A DNA stretch of 64,000 bases from Pseudomonas triclosanedens (GCF_026686735.1 NZ_CP113432.1:5197001-5261000); one strand, 5' to 3'. Shown: positions 1 to 9,259, numbered from the stretch's first letter. Translations and numbers: made by a program. The notes: generated by a model from the letters alone, not told the origin.

Positions 1-1
1 G

Positions 2-2764
2 GCCTACCAGTACGGCTACGGATTCCTGGCGATCTATCTGGGCGTCTCCGGTGCGTTTCTGCTGGCGCCGGTGCTGCTCTACCCGATCCTGCGCATAACC
101 CGCGCCTACCAGCTATCGTCACTGGCCGACCTGTTCGCCTTCCGTTTCCGCAGCACCTGGGCCGGCGCGCTGACCACGCTGTTCATGCTGATCGGCGTAC
201 TGCCGATGCTGGCGCTGCAGATCCAGGCGGTTACCGACTCGATCAGCATCCTCACCCGCGAGTCCGAACCCAATCGAGCGGCATTGGCGTTCTGCGCGCT
301 GATCACACTGTTCGCCATCCTCTTCGGCGCGCGTCACATCGCCACCCGCGAACGCCATGAAGGCCTGGTGATGGCGATCGCCTTCGAGTCGCTGGTCAAG
401 CTGGTAGCCCTGTGCTCCATCGGCCTATTCGCGCTCTACGGCGTGTTCGGCGGGCCCGATGGCCTGGAAATCTGGCTGCTGCAGAACCAGGAAGCGCTGA
501 GCACCCTGCACACGCCACTGGCCGAGGGGCCGTGGCGGACGCTGCTGCTGGTGTTCTTCGCCGCGGCCATCGTGATGCCGCACATGTACCACATGACCTT
601 CACCGAGAACCTCAACCCGCGCTCGCTGCTCAGCGCCAGTTGGGGCTTGCCGCTGTTCCTGCTGCCGATGAGTCTGGCGGTGCCACCGATCCTCTGGGCC
701 GGCCTGCACCTCGGAGCGTCGACCAACCCGGAATACTTCACCCTCGGCCTGGGCATCTCGGTGGACAGCCCGGCGCTCGCGCTGACCGCATTCATCGGCG
801 GCATCTCCGCCGCCAGCGGCCTGATCATCGTGATGACCCTCGCGCTGTCGGGCATGGTACTCAACCACCTCGTGCTGCCGCTCTACCAGCCGCCGGCGGA
901 AGGCAACATCTATCGCTGGCTGAAGTGGACGCGACGCGCGCTGATCGCCGCGATCATCATGGCCGGCTATGCCTTCTATCTGCTGCTGGGTGCCGAGCAG
1001 GACCTGTCCAACCTGGGCATCGTCTCCTTCGTCGCGACCCTACAGTTCCTCCCCGGCGCGCTGGCGGTGCTGTACTGGCCGGCCGCGAACCGTCGCGGTT
1101 TCATCGCCGGGCTGGTGGCGGGCATGCTGGTGTGGGGAGCGACCATGCTCACTCCGCTGGTGGCGAACATGCAGAGCATCTACCTGCCGCTGTTCGACTC
1201 CATGTACATCCTCGACGACACCACCTGGCACCTTGCGGCCCTGGCCTCACTAGCGGCCAACGTCCTGGTGTTTACCCTGGTGTCGCTGTTCACAGAGGCC
1301 AGCGATGAAGAGAAAGGCGCCGCCGAAGCCTGCGCAGTGGACAATGTGCGCCGCCCCCAACGCCGCGAGCTGATCGCCGTATCCCCTCAGGAGTTCGCCA
1401 GTCAACTGGCCAAGCCGCTGGGCGCCAAGACTGCGCAACGCGAGGTCGAACAGGCGCTACGCGACCTGCACCTGCCGTTCGACGAGCGCCGCCCCTATGC
1501 CTTGCGTCGTCTGCGCGACCGCATCGAGGCCAACCTCTCCGGCCTGATGGGGCCAAGCGTGGCGCAGGATATGGTGGAGAACTTCCTGCCCTACAAGGCC
1601 AGCAGCGAAAGCTACGTCACCGAGGACATCCACTTCATCGAGAGCCGGCTGGAGGACTACCACTCCCGCCTCACCGGCCTCGCCGCAGAGCTCGACACCC
1701 TGCGCCGCTACCACCGGCAAACCCTGCAGGACCTGCCGATGGGCGTGTGCTCGCTGGCAAAGGACCAGGAAATCCTCATGTGGAACCGCGCCATCGAAGA
1801 GCTGACCGGCGTTAGTGCACAGCGCGTAGTCGGCTCGCGGCTGGCCGCATTGCCCGATCCCTGGAAGGGACTGCTGGAAGGCTTCATCGACGCGCCAGAC
1901 GAACACCTGCACAAGCAACGCCTGAACATCGACGGCCAGACCCGCTGGCTGAACCTGCACAAGGCAGCGATCGAAGAACCCCTCGCCCCCGGTAACAGCG
2001 GCCTGGTGCTGCTGGTGGAAGACCTCACGGAAACCCAGTCGCTGGAAGACAAGCTGATCCACTCCGAACGCCTGGCGTCCATCGGCCGCCTCGCCGCCGG
2101 GGTCGCCCATGAGATCGGCAACCCTATCACCGGCATCGCCTGCCTTGCGCAGAACCTTCGGGAAGAGCGCGAAGGCGACAGCGAACTGACAGAGATCAGC
2201 GGGCAGATACTCGAACAGACCAAGCGCGTGTCGCGGATCGTCCAGTCGCTGATGAGCTTCGCCCACGCCGGCGGCAAGCAGGTTGCAGCCGAGCCGGTGT
2301 GCCTGGCCGACGTGGCGCAGGAAGCCATCGGCCTGCTGTCACTGAACCGGCGCAGCGTGGACGTGCAGTTCTTCAACCTGTGCGATCCGGGCCACTGGGT
2401 CGAAGGCGACCCCCAGCGCCTGGCCCAGGTTCTGATCAACCTGCTCTCCAACGCCCGCGACGCCTCGCCGCCCAACGGCGCGATCCGAGTGCGCACCGAG
2501 GCGTCCGAGCAGACCGTCGATCTGATCGTCGAGGATGAAGGTAGCGGCATTCCCAAGTCGATCATCGATCGACTGTTCGAACCCTTCTTCACGACCAAGG
2601 ACCCGGGCAAGGGTACCGGCCTCGGCCTCGCGCTGGTCTATTCGATCGTGGAAGAGCATTATGGGCAAATCACCATAGACAGCCCGGCTGACCCCGAACG
2701 CGAATGCGGTACCCGCATCAGCGTCACTTTGCCGCGGCATCCTGGCCCGACGGCCGAGCAGTAA
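2..2764 (+). CDS. cbrA: Sensor histidine kinase CbrA, 5' end cut by window
   Basis: CbrA is the membrane histidine kinase of the CbrA/CbrB system that controls carbon/nitrogen balance and use of amino acids in Pseudomonas. The frame is open from base 2, so about 60 N-terminal residues lie outside the window. The first ~420 visible codons are a multi-membrane SLC5/SSS transporter-like module (many Leu/Ala-rich segments). A linker and PAS-like region follow, then a HisKA domain with H-box GVAHEIGNP (His codon 2108-2110), N-box NLLSNARDAS, G1 DEGSGIP and G2 GKGTGLGLAL. The transporter-plus-kinase fusion is the CbrA hallmark. cbrB begins 26 bp downstream. Confidence 0.96.
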   Translation, partial: AYQYGYGFLAIYLGVSGAFLLAPVLLYPILRITRAYQLSSLADLFAFRFRSTWAGALTTLFMLIGVLPMLALQIQAVTDSISILTRESEPNRAALAFCALITLFAILFGARHIATRERHEGLVMAIAFESLVKLVALCSIGLFALYGVFGGPDGLEIWLLQNQEALSTLHTPLAEGPWRTLLLVFFAAAIVMPHMYHMTFTENLNPRSLLSASWGLPLFLLPMSLAVPPILWAGLHLGASTNPEYFTLGLGISVDSPALALTAFIGGISAASGLIIVMTLALSGMVLNHLVLPLYQPPAEGNIYRWLKWTRRALIAAIIMAGYAFYLLLGAEQDLSNLGIVSFVATLQFLPGALAVLYWPAANRRGFIAGLVAGMLVWGATMLTPLVANMQSIYLPLFDSMYILDDTTWHLAALASLAANVLVFTLVSLFTEASDEEKGAAEACAVDNVRRPQRRELIAVSPQEFASQLAKPLGAKTAQREVEQALRDLHLPFDERRPYALRRLRDRIEANLSGLMGPSVAQDMVENFLPYKASSESYVTEDIHFIESRLEDYHSRLTGLAAELDTLRRYHRQTLQDLPMGVCSLAKDQEILMWNRAIEELTGVSAQRVVGSRLAALPDPWKGLLEGFIDAPDEHLHKQRLNIDGQTRWLNLHKAAIEEPLAPGNSGLVLLVEDLTETQSLEDKLIHSERLASIGRLAAGVAHEIGNPITGIACLAQNLREEREGDSELTEISGQILEQTKRVSRIVQSLMSFAHAGGKQVAAEPVCLADVAQEAIGLLSLNRRSVDVQFFNLCDPGHWVEGDPQRLAQVLINLLSNARDASPPNGAIRVRTEASEQTVDLIVEDEGSGIPKSIIDRLFEPFFTTKDPGKGTGLGLALVYSIVEEHYGQITIDSPADPERECGTRISVTLPRHPGPTAEQ

Positions 2765-2790
2765 ACGAGCACGTCGAGAGAGCTGAATAC

Positions 2791-4227
2791 ATGGCACATA
2801 TCCTCATCGTCGAAGACGAAACCATCATCCGTTCCGCCCTGCGACGGCTGCTCGAGCGGAACCAGTACCAGGTCAGCGAAGCTGGCTCGGTGCAGGAGGC
2901 ACAGGAGCGCTACAGCATCCCGTCGTTCGACATGATCGTCAGCGACCTGCGCCTGCCTGGCGCCCCCGGCACCGAGCTGATCAAGCTGGCGCAGGGCACG
3001 CCGGTGCTGATCATGACCAGCTACGCCAGCCTGCGCTCGGCGGTGGACTCGATGAAAATGGGCGCGGTGGACTACATCGCCAAGCCATTCGACCACGACG
3101 AGATGCTCCAGGCCGTGGCACGCATCCTCAAGGATCGCCAGGAAGCGCGTAACGCTCCGGCCGAGCCACGCGGTAACGCCAAGGCGGCCGAACGCAGCAG
3201 CGGTAACACCGCCCCGGCCGACGGCGAGATCGGCATCATCGGTTCCTGCCCGCCTATGCAGGAGCTGTACAGCAAGATCCGCAAGGTCGCGCCGACCGAC
3301 TCCAATGTACTGATCCAGGGCGAGTCCGGTACCGGCAAGGAACTGGTCGCCCGCGCGCTGCACAATCTATCCAAGCGCACCAAGGCGCCGCTGATCTCGG
3401 TGAACTGCGCCGCGATTCCGGAAACCCTCATCGAATCCGAACTGTTCGGCCATGAGAAAGGCGCATTCACGGGCGCCAGCGCAGGCCGTGCAGGCCTGGT
3501 GGAAGCCGCCGACGGCGGAACGCTGTTCCTCGACGAAATCGGCGAGCTGCCGCTCGAGGCCCAGGCGCGCCTGCTGCGCGTGCTGCAGGAAGGCGAGATT
3601 CGCCGGGTAGGCTCGGTGCAGTCGCAGAAGGTCGACGTGCGCCTGATCGCTGCAACCCACCGCGATCTGAAGATGCTGGCCAAGACCGGCCAGTTCCGCG
3701 AAGACCTTTATTACCGCCTGCACGTCATCTCATTGAAACTGCCGCCGCTGCGCGAGCGTGGCGCGGACGTCATGGAAATTGCCCGCTCCTTCCTGGCGCG
3801 CCAGTGCTCCCAGATGGGGCGCCAGGCACTGACCTTCTCCCACGACGCGGAACAGGCCATTCGCCACTACCCGTGGCCGGGTAACGTGCGGGAACTGGAG
3901 AATGCCATCGAGCGTGCGGTGATCCTCAGCGAGAGTCAGGAGATTCCCGCCGACCTGCTGGGTATCGACATCGAGCTGGATGATCTGGAAGACGACTTCG
4001 TGGATGAGGTCGACGCACGACCGACCAACGGCAACGCCAGTAACCACGAGCCCACCGAGGATCTGTCACTGGAGGATTACTTCCAGCATTTCGTCCTCGA
4101 GCATCAGGACCACATGACCGAGACCGAACTGGCCCGCAAGCTGGGTATCAGCCGCAAATGCCTGTGGGAACGTCGCCAGCGCCTGGGTATTCCGCGCAGA
4201 AAATCAGGCGCTTCCGCAGACTCATAA
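2791..4227 (+). CDS. cbrB: Sigma-54-dependent response regulator CbrB
   Basis: NtrC-family activator of 478 residues, the size known for CbrB. It is phosphorylated by CbrA and drives sigma-54 transcription, chiefly of crcZ. The receiver domain carries VEDE near residues 7-10 and the phospho-acceptor Asp52 in SDLRLPG. The central AAA+ domain has Walker A GESGTGKE and the sigma-54 contact loop GAFTGA. The C-terminal Fis-type helix-turn-helix is near TELARKLGISRK. A longer upstream reading (from 2704) would overlap cbrA; the start MAHILIVEDE fits the receiver fold exactly. A CbrB-type operator and crcZ lie immediately downstream. Confidence 0.97.
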   Translation: MAHILIVEDETIIRSALRRLLERNQYQVSEAGSVQEAQERYSIPSFDMIVSDLRLPGAPGTELIKLAQGTPVLIMTSYASLRSAVDSMKMGAVDYIAKPFDHDEMLQAVARILKDRQEARNAPAEPRGNAKAAERSSGNTAPADGEIGIIGSCPPMQELYSKIRKVAPTDSNVLIQGESGTGKELVARALHNLSKRTKAPLISVNCAAIPETLIESELFGHEKGAFTGASAGRAGLVEAADGGTLFLDEIGELPLEAQARLLRVLQEGEIRRVGSVQSQKVDVRLIAATHRDLKMLAKTGQFREDLYYRLHVISLKLPPLRERGADVMEIARSFLARQCSQMGRQALTFSHDAEQAIRHYPWPGNVRELENAIERAVILSESQEIPADLLGIDIELDDLEDDFVDEVDARPTNGNASNHEPTEDLSLEDYFQHFVLEHQDHMTETELARKLGISRKCLWERRQRLGIPRRKSGASADS

Positions 4228-4239
4228 GCATATTCCTAT

Positions 4240-4265
4240 TGTTACCGGAGACATCCTCCGTAACA
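4240..4265 (+). promoter_or_regulatory. Putative CbrB operator (TGTTAC-N14-GTAACA)
   Basis: A perfect inverted repeat, TGTTAC, 14 bases, GTAACA, lies 13 bp after the cbrB stop and about 125-150 bp upstream of the predicted crcZ start. As I recall, this pattern and spacing is the CbrB recognition element described for P. aeruginosa crcZ. A further half-site-like GTAAC occurs near 4282. Its distance from the sigma-54 promoter is typical for an enhancer-binding protein. Function is inferred from the match and context. Confidence 0.75.
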
Positions 4266-4305
4266 AAAGCCGGGTTCATCGGTAACGAAGGCCCGGCTTT
4301 TTTGT
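4263..4305 (+). terminator. Rho-independent terminator of cbrAB
   Basis: The arms ACAAAAGCCGGG (4263-4274) and CCCGGCTTTTTTGT (4292-4305) form a strong stem whose 3' arm ends in six T residues. It follows the cbrB stop by 35 bp and separates cbrAB from crcZ. The 5' arm touches the 3' half of the CbrB-type operator. Confidence 0.85.
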
Positions 4306-4362
4306 GCCTGCCGGCCAACCCCGTAATCAGCCAAGCCCTTGAAAAATAAGGATTTGCAAAAG

Positions 4363-4380
4363 TTGGCACGGCATCTGCTT
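4363..4380 (+). promoter_or_regulatory. Sigma-54 promoter of crcZ
   Basis: TTGGCACGGCATCTGCTT matches the -24/-12 consensus (TGGCACG, N4, tTGCt), with GG at 4365-4366 and GC at 4377-4378 separated by exactly 10 bp. It predicts transcription starting near 4389, where the conserved 5' end of CrcZ (GCACAACAACAA) begins. Confidence 0.93.
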
Positions 4381-4388
4381 TGTTATTG

Positions 4389-4765
4389 GCACAACAACAA
4401 TAACAAGCACGAAAACTCAAAATAAGAACAAGACGAAACGACTCCAGCACAACAAAAACAAAATCGCGGAGGCGCAGCTAACTGATTCTTTTGGAGAAGA
4501 GTAGCCGTCGGGAGCAATCCCGCAACCAGTCAGAGAAGAATAAAACTGCTTGAAGGCAGCACGAGGACTGGTTGGATCGCAAGATCATCGCTTGCTCAGC
4601 GACCAAAGCAATCCGTTTGCTATTGGATCCCTTATTGGGAGCTTCCCCGAAGCAACTGGCTTCGAGGGACGGGTCAACAAACAAAAACAACAAGCCCGGC
4701 ATCATAATAAAAACAAAGCACGCACCTACTTTTGGGGGGGAGCTTCGGCTCCCCCAGTAGCTTTC
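4389..4765 (+). ncRNA. crcZ: Small RNA CrcZ (Hfq/Crc-sequestering)
   Basis: CrcZ binds Hfq (with Crc) through A-rich motifs and so relieves carbon catabolite repression; its level follows CbrA/CbrB activity. Its place between cbrB and pcnB is diagnostic. I count six A-rich AAnAAnAA-type stretches, at about 4393-4406, 4419-4432, 4451-4463, 4534-4545, 4676-4692 and 4704-4717. The 5' end is set by the sigma-54 promoter and resembles the known CrcZ start. The 3' end is set by a GGGGGAGC-TTCG-GCTCCCCC hairpin followed by AGTAGCTTT. At ~375 nt it is slightly shorter than the ~407 nt P. aeruginosa form. No protein-coding signal is needed to explain this gap. Confidence 0.93.
4734..4765 (+). terminator. 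3' terminator hairpin of crcZ
   Basis: Perfect 8-bp stem GGGGGAGC / GCTCCCCC with a TTCG tetraloop (about 4736-4755), followed by AGTAGCTTT. The T tract is short and displaced, as in the homologous CrcZ 3' end. Confidence 0.8.
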
Positions 4766-4813
4766 GCTACATCCTCCGCACCACTCTCCGCAAGTCCCTT
4801 TTCACCTCGTTCG

Positions 4814-4842
4814 TTCACCATCCCACCCCACGATGCTAGAAT
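4814..4842 (+). promoter_or_regulatory. Candidate sigma-70 promoter of pcnB
   Basis: TTCACC (4814-4819), a 17-bp spacer, and an extended -10 TGC-TAGAAT (4834-4842). It lies in the 224-bp stretch between the end of crcZ and pcnB, where nothing else is recognisable. It would give a ~140-nt leader. Confidence 0.45.
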
Positions 4843-4989
4843 CGCCGCGGCGCAGAAGGCACTTCAATTGCTGCCATTTGTTTCCAGGCGGCAGAATACA
4901 GCCGGTATCTGCTCGCGGAAGCCCCCATCGCAAGGGGCGCCCGGCGCCTGCATTCTTCACCCCATACATTCATTTCCGATAGTGCACAC

Positions 4990-6396
4990 ATGCTGAAAAA
5001 GCTGATCCAGTCCATCCGATCCCCACTGCGCCGCCAGCGCGCTGTCCGCACTACTCCGGAAGTTTTTGGCAACCAGCAGCACTCCCTGCGGCGGGATCAG
5101 TTCAGCAGGAATGCGGTGAGCGTCGTAGAGCGTTTGCAGAAGGCCGGCTACCAGGCATACATCGTCGGCGGCGGCGTACGCGACCCGCTGCTGGGCATTG
5201 CGCCGAAAGACTTCGATGTCGCCACCAGCGCTACGCCAGAGCAGGTTCGCGCCGAATTCCGTAACGCGCGAGTGATTGGCCGCCGTTTCAAGCTGGTTCA
5301 CGTTCACTTCGGCCGCGAGATCATCGAGGTCGCCACCTTCCGTGCCAACCATCCGGTCAGCGACGATGACACCGACAGCGCCCACGCCTCCCGCAACGAG
5401 GCCGGCCGCATCCTGCGCGACAATGTCTACGGCACCCTGGAAGACGACGCCCAGCGCCGTGACTTCACCATCAACGCCTTGTATTTCGACGTAACCGGCG
5501 AGCGCATCCTCGACTACGCCCACGGCGTGCACGACATCCGCAATCGCCTGGTGCGCCTGATCGGCGACCCCGAGCAGCGTTACCTGGAAGATCCGGTGCG
5601 CATGCTTCGCGCAGTTCGCTTCGCAGCCAAACTGGACTTCGAGATCGAGAAGCACAGCGCCGCACCTATCCGTCGGCTGGCACACCTGCTCAACGAAATC
5701 CCCTCGGCACGCCTGTTCGACGAAGTGCTCAAGCTACTCCTGAGCGGCAAAGCCGAGCGCACCTTCGAACTGCTGAACGACTACGGCCTGTTCGCCCCGC
5801 TGTTCCCAGCCAGCGCCGAAGCCCTGGCGCGTAATCCGGAGTACGCCGGCAAGCTCATCCGCCAGGCCCTGGCCAACACCGATGCGCGTATCCGCCAGGG
5901 CAAACCGGTAACACCCGCGTTCCTGTTCGCAGCGCTGCTCTGGCCCGCACTGCCGGCCCGCGTGCTGAAACTGCAGGACCGAGGCATGCCACCGATCCCG
6001 GCGATGCAGGAAGCAGCCCACGAGCTGATCATCGAACAATGCAAGCGCACCGCGGTGCCCAAGCGCTTCACCATCCCGATCCGCGAAATCTGGGACATGC
6101 AGGAACGCCTGCCACGCCGTCATGGCAAGAAAGCCGACCTGCTGCTGGAAAATCCCCGTTTCCGCGCTGGCTACGATTTCCTCCTGCTGCGCGAAAGCGC
6201 CGGCGAGGAAACCGGCGGCCTGGGCGACTGGTGGACCGACTACCAGGAAGCCAGCGATGGCGAGCGCCGCGGCATGATCCGCAACCTCTCCAGCCAGGAC
6301 GAAAGCAGCGGTGCACCGCGCAAACGCCGTCGCGGTGGCAGCAACCGTCGCCGCCGCAGCCCGCGCAACAGTGGCGAAGGCACCGGTAACGAATGA
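4990..6396 (+). CDS. pcnB: Poly(A) polymerase I
   Basis: PcnB adds 3' poly(A) tails that promote RNA decay. The protein has 468 residues. The nucleotidyltransferase motif IVGGGVRDPLLG (about residues 58-69) is followed by the catalytic carboxylates in KDFDVATS (Asp74, Asp76). The C-terminus is an Arg-rich tail (RKRRRGGSNRRRR) typical of gamma-proteobacterial PcnB and distinct from CCA-adding enzymes. The stop overlaps the folK start (ATGA). The start chosen is the first ATG giving the usual N-terminus (MLKKLIQSIR); no strong ribosome binding site is visible. Confidence 0.96.
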   Translation: MLKKLIQSIRSPLRRQRAVRTTPEVFGNQQHSLRRDQFSRNAVSVVERLQKAGYQAYIVGGGVRDPLLGIAPKDFDVATSATPEQVRAEFRNARVIGRRFKLVHVHFGREIIEVATFRANHPVSDDDTDSAHASRNEAGRILRDNVYGTLEDDAQRRDFTINALYFDVTGERILDYAHGVHDIRNRLVRLIGDPEQRYLEDPVRMLRAVRFAAKLDFEIEKHSAAPIRRLAHLLNEIPSARLFDEVLKLLLSGKAERTFELLNDYGLFAPLFPASAEALARNPEYAGKLIRQALANTDARIRQGKPVTPAFLFAALLWPALPARVLKLQDRGMPPIPAMQEAAHELIIEQCKRTAVPKRFTIPIREIWDMQERLPRRHGKKADLLLENPRFRAGYDFLLLRESAGEETGGLGDWWTDYQEASDGERRGMIRNLSSQDESSGAPRKRRRGGSNRRRRSPRNSGEGTGNE

Positions 6397-6878
6397 GCGA
6401 GCGCGTCTATATCGGCCTGGGGAGCAACCTGGCCGAGCCGCGCCAGCAGCTCGAAGCGGCGCTCAAGGCCCTGCAACTGGTGCCCGGCACCACGCTGGCC
6501 GGTGTGTCTCCATTGTATGCCAGCGACCCGCTCGGGCCGCCGGACCAGCCGCGCTACGTCAATGCCGTGGCAGCCCTGGACACCGACCTTGCACCGCTGG
6601 CACTGCTCGACGCCCTGCAGGTCATAGAACTGGAACAGGGCCGCGTACGCAAGGACGAACGCTGGGGCCCGCGAACGCTGGATCTGGACATCCTGCTGTT
6701 CGGCGAGCGCCTGATCGACGAACCGCGCCTGCGCGTACCGCACTACCACATGCATGCTCGCGCCTTCGTGCTTTATCCGCTGGCGGACCTGGCTCCGGCG
6801 TTGACGCTGCCCGACGGTCGGACGCTCGCCGATCTGCTCGCTGCCTGCCCATTCAGCGGGCTCGAGCGGCTATCCTGA
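6393..6878 (+). CDS. folK: 6-hydroxymethyl-7,8-dihydropterin pyrophosphokinase
   Basis: FolK transfers pyrophosphate from ATP to hydroxymethyl-dihydropterin in folate synthesis; the next enzyme, FolP, is encoded at 36,205. It is a normal-length HPPK domain of 161 residues: N-terminal YIGLGSNL and the HPPK signature RWGPRTLDLDILLFG near residues 89-103. The start overlaps the pcnB stop as ATGA, so the two are translationally coupled. Confidence 0.96.
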   Translation: MSERVYIGLGSNLAEPRQQLEAALKALQLVPGTTLAGVSPLYASDPLGPPDQPRYVNAVAALDTDLAPLALLDALQVIELEQGRVRKDERWGPRTLDLDILLFGERLIDEPRLRVPHYHMHARAFVLYPLADLAPALTLPDGRTLADLLAACPFSGLERLS

Positions 6879-6916
6879 GCCTTCCGGGCGCTCCCGTAGC
6901 GTGGAGCGCACTGGCA

Positions 6917-6940
6917 GTAACGCCGTAACAGTCCGGTAAC
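6917..6940 (+). repeat. Three GTAAC direct repeats upstream of panB
   Basis: GTAAC occurs at 6917-6921, 6925-6929 and 6936-6940, the last two as GTAACA, directly upstream of the panB -35 element. They resemble the half-site of the CbrB-type operator at 4240. Whether a protein binds here is unknown. Confidence 0.4.
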
Positions 6941-6948
6941 ACCTGCAA

Positions 6949-6978
6949 TTGACTTCGGCTCCCCCCATCCGGACTATA
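6949..6978 (+). promoter_or_regulatory. Candidate sigma-70 promoter of panB
   Basis: TTGACT (6949-6954), 18 bp, then ACTATA (6973-6978; TATAGG lies two bases further). It is in the 144-bp gap between folK and panB, about 45 bp before the panB start. Confidence 0.5.
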
Positions 6979-7022
6979 GGTGCCCGTTTGCCCCTGCCCG
7001 GCGCAGAACTGAGGACACTTTC

Positions 7023-7823
7023 ATGCCTGATGTCACCCTGACCACCCTGCAAGGTCTCAAGCAAAGCGGCGAAAAGATCGCAATGCTGACTGCCTATGAT
7101 GCCACTTTCGCGCACGTCGCCAGCCTGGCCGGTGCCGAAGTGCTGCTGATCGGTGACTCCCTCGGCATGGTGCTGCAAGGACACGACAGCACGCTCCCGG
7201 TCACCATCGATGACATGGCCTACCATACCGCCGCAGTGAAACGTGGCAACAAGGGCTCCCTGATTCTCACCGACCTGCCGTTCGAGTCCGGCACTTCCCT
7301 CGATCTGCTGCTGCGCGATTCGGTGAAGGTCATGCAGGCCGGTGCCCACATGGTCAAGCTGGAAGGCGGCGCATGGCTCGCAGAGCCGATCGTGCGCCTG
7401 GCCCAACTGGGCATACCGGTATGCGCTCACCTCGGCCTCACCCCGCAATCGGTCAACCTGTTTGGCGGTTTCAAGGTCCAGGGACGCCAGGAATCCCAGG
7501 CCCGCCAACTGCGCGCCGACGCCATAGCCCTGGAGCAGGCCGGCGCAGCCATGCTGCTGCTGGAGTGCGTGCCGTCGGCCCTTGCCAGGGAGATCAGCGA
7601 AGCGGTGAAGATCCCGGTGATTGGCATCGGCGCTGGCGCTGGCACCGACGGCCAGGTACTGGTGATGCACGACATGCTCGGCCTGTCGCTGACCGGCCGT
7701 TCGCCGAAGTTCGTGAAGAACTTCATGGAAGGCCAGCCCGACATCGCCTCGGCGATGAGCGCCTATGTCCGTGCGGTCAAGGACGGCACCTTCCCCGGCC
7801 CGGAACACGGATTCTCGTCATGA
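7023..7823 (+). CDS. panB: 3-methyl-2-oxobutanoate hydroxymethyltransferase
   Basis: First committed step of pantothenate synthesis: ketopantoate from alpha-ketoisovalerate and methylene-tetrahydrofolate. At 266 residues it is full length. The TIM-barrel motifs [22 protein letters not shown] (Mg-binding Asp) and [16 protein letters not shown] are present. The ribosome binding site GAGGA lies at about 7011-7015. The stop overlaps the panC start (ATGA), making panBC one unit. Confidence 0.97.
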   Translation: MPDVTLTTLQGLKQSGEKIAMLTAYDATFAHVASLAGAEVLLIGDSLGMVLQGHDSTLPVTIDDMAYHTAAVKRGNKGSLILTDLPFESGTSLDLLLRDSVKVMQAGAHMVKLEGGAWLAEPIVRLAQLGIPVCAHLGLTPQSVNLFGGFKVQGRQESQARQLRADAIALEQAGAAMLLLECVPSALAREISEAVKIPVIGIGAGAGTDGQVLVMHDMLGLSLTGRSPKFVKNFMEGQPDIASAMSAYVRAVKDGTFPGPEHGFSS

Positions 7824-8671
7824 ACACGGTAAAGACAGTTCGCGAGCTGCGTGCCGCCGTCGCCCGCGCTCGCAGCGAAGGCAAGCGCATCGCGCTGGTG
7901 CCGACGATGGGTAACCTGCATGCCGGCCACGCTGCCCTGGTGACCAAGGCCGGCCAGCGCGCCGACTTCGTGGTCGCCAGTATCTTCGTCAACCCGCTGC
8001 AGTTCGGTCCCCGCGAGGACCTCGACAAGTATCCGCGCACCCTCGCCGCTGATCAGCAGAAGCTGCTGGAAGCGGGTTGCCACCTGCTGTTCGCTCCCAC
8101 CGTGGAAGAGATGTACCCCGACGGCATGGACGGCCAGACCCGCCTGCACGTTACCGGTGTATCCGAAGGGCTCTGCGGTGGTAGCCGTCCGGGCCATTTC
8201 GATGGTGTCGCGACGGTGGTCTGCAAGCTTTTCAACATGGTGCAGCCGGACATGGCCCTGTTCGGCGAGAAGGACTTCCAGCAACTCGCGGTGATCCGCA
8301 AGCTGGTGCGCGACCTCAACCTGCCGCTCCAGGTATTCGGCGAGCCCACCGTGCGCGCCGACGACGGCCTGGCGCTATCCTCGCGCAACGGCTATCTGAG
8401 CGCCGACCAGCGTGCTACCGCGCCGGTGCTCTACCGCACGCTGAAGCAGCTCGCCGAGCAGGTTCGCGGCGGGACGCGCGACTACGAGGCGCTGCTCGCT
8501 CAGGGGCGCCAGCAGATCGAACAGGCCGGCCTGCGCGTCGACTACCTGGAAATACGCGAATCAGCCGGCCTGCGCCCCGCCAGCGCAGAGAACCATCAGT
8601 TGGTCATCCTGGTCGCTGCCTTCCTCGGCACCACCCGCCTGATCGACAACCTCGCCTTCCAGATCGACTAA
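7820..8671 (+). CDS. panC: Pantothenate synthetase (pantoate-beta-alanine ligase)
   Basis: Joins pantoate and beta-alanine using ATP. The protein has 283 residues, the usual length. Class I nucleotidyltransferase motifs: [10 protein letters not shown] near residues 29-38, FGEKDFQQL, and the KMSKS-like ALSSRNGYL. The start is fixed by the ATGA overlap with panB; the frame is open far upstream but that part lies inside panB. panD, which supplies beta-alanine, follows after 120 bp. Confidence 0.97.
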   Translation: MNTVKTVRELRAAVARARSEGKRIALVPTMGNLHAGHAALVTKAGQRADFVVASIFVNPLQFGPREDLDKYPRTLAADQQKLLEAGCHLLFAPTVEEMYPDGMDGQTRLHVTGVSEGLCGGSRPGHFDGVATVVCKLFNMVQPDMALFGEKDFQQLAVIRKLVRDLNLPLQVFGEPTVRADDGLALSSRNGYLSADQRATAPVLYRTLKQLAEQVRGGTRDYEALLAQGRQQIEQAGLRVDYLEIRESAGLRPASAENHQLVILVAAFLGTTRLIDNLAFQID

Positions 8672-8791
8672 TTCCCTGCCCCAAACCCGAAAATTCGCCT
8701 CGAGACCGCGCCAGCCGCGGCCTTGAGCGACTTTCGGTGCTCGGGCATACTCGCCCCGCACTCCCGCACCAGAAGAAGAGGAGCCACGTCC

Positions 8792-9172
8792 ATGCAGAGC
8801 ATCATGCTCAAAGCCAAATTGCACCGCGCCGAAGTTACCCATGCCGTGCTCGACTATGAGGGTTCCTGCGCCATCGATGGCGAGTGGCTCGATCTCGCCG
8901 GTATCCGCGAGTACGAACAGATCCAGATCTACAATGTCGACAACGGCGAACGCTTCACCACCTATGCCATTCGCGGTGAAGAAGGTTCGCGGATGATTTC
9001 CGTCAACGGCGCCGCCGCGCACAAGGCCAAGGTGGGTGACCGGGTGATCATCTGCGCGTACGCTCAGTTCAGCGCCGCCGAGCTGGAAGGTTACAAGCCT
9101 CGCATGCTGTACATGGCGCCCGGCAACGAACTCAGCCATACCAGCAACGCGATCCCGGTCCAGTTGGCCTGA
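8792..9172 (+). CDS. panD: Aspartate 1-decarboxylase precursor
   Basis: Pyruvoyl enzyme that makes beta-alanine from aspartate. The proenzyme is 126 residues, the family length. The self-cleavage site Gly24-Ser25 is in YEGSC; Ser25 becomes the pyruvoyl group. The start [13 protein letters not shown] has a good ribosome binding site (AGAAGAGGAG, 8772-8783). A terminator follows the stop, closing the panBCD group. The 120 bp before it show no clear promoter. Confidence 0.97.
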   Translation: MQSIMLKAKLHRAEVTHAVLDYEGSCAIDGEWLDLAGIREYEQIQIYNVDNGERFTTYAIRGEEGSRMISVNGAAAHKAKVGDRVIICAYAQFSAAELEGYKPRMLYMAPGNELSHTSNAIPVQLA

Positions 9173-9184
9173 TCCCCGAAAAAA

Positions 9185-9207
9185 GCCCGGAACCTCCGGG
9201 CTTCTTT
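9185..9207 (+). terminator. Rho-independent terminator after panD
   Basis: Stem GCCCGG-AACCT-CCGGGC preceded by AAAAA and followed by TTCTTT, 12 bp after the panD stop and before pgi. Confidence 0.8.
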
Positions 9208-9259
9208 CAAGGTCGAGAGCCACACATTCAAACACGCACGTCACACCCGAAGGTACGTC

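Noticed and set aside
2704..2790. 29-codon N-terminal extension of CbrB
   Set aside because: It would overlap the end of cbrA, and the receiver domain starts exactly at the downstream ATG 2791, giving the known length of 478 residues.
4550..4996. 148-codon plus-strand frame across crcZ and the pcnB leader
   Set aside because: The region is explained by the CrcZ RNA. The translated sequence is low complexity from A-rich motifs, there is no ribosome binding site, and it overlaps the pcnB start.
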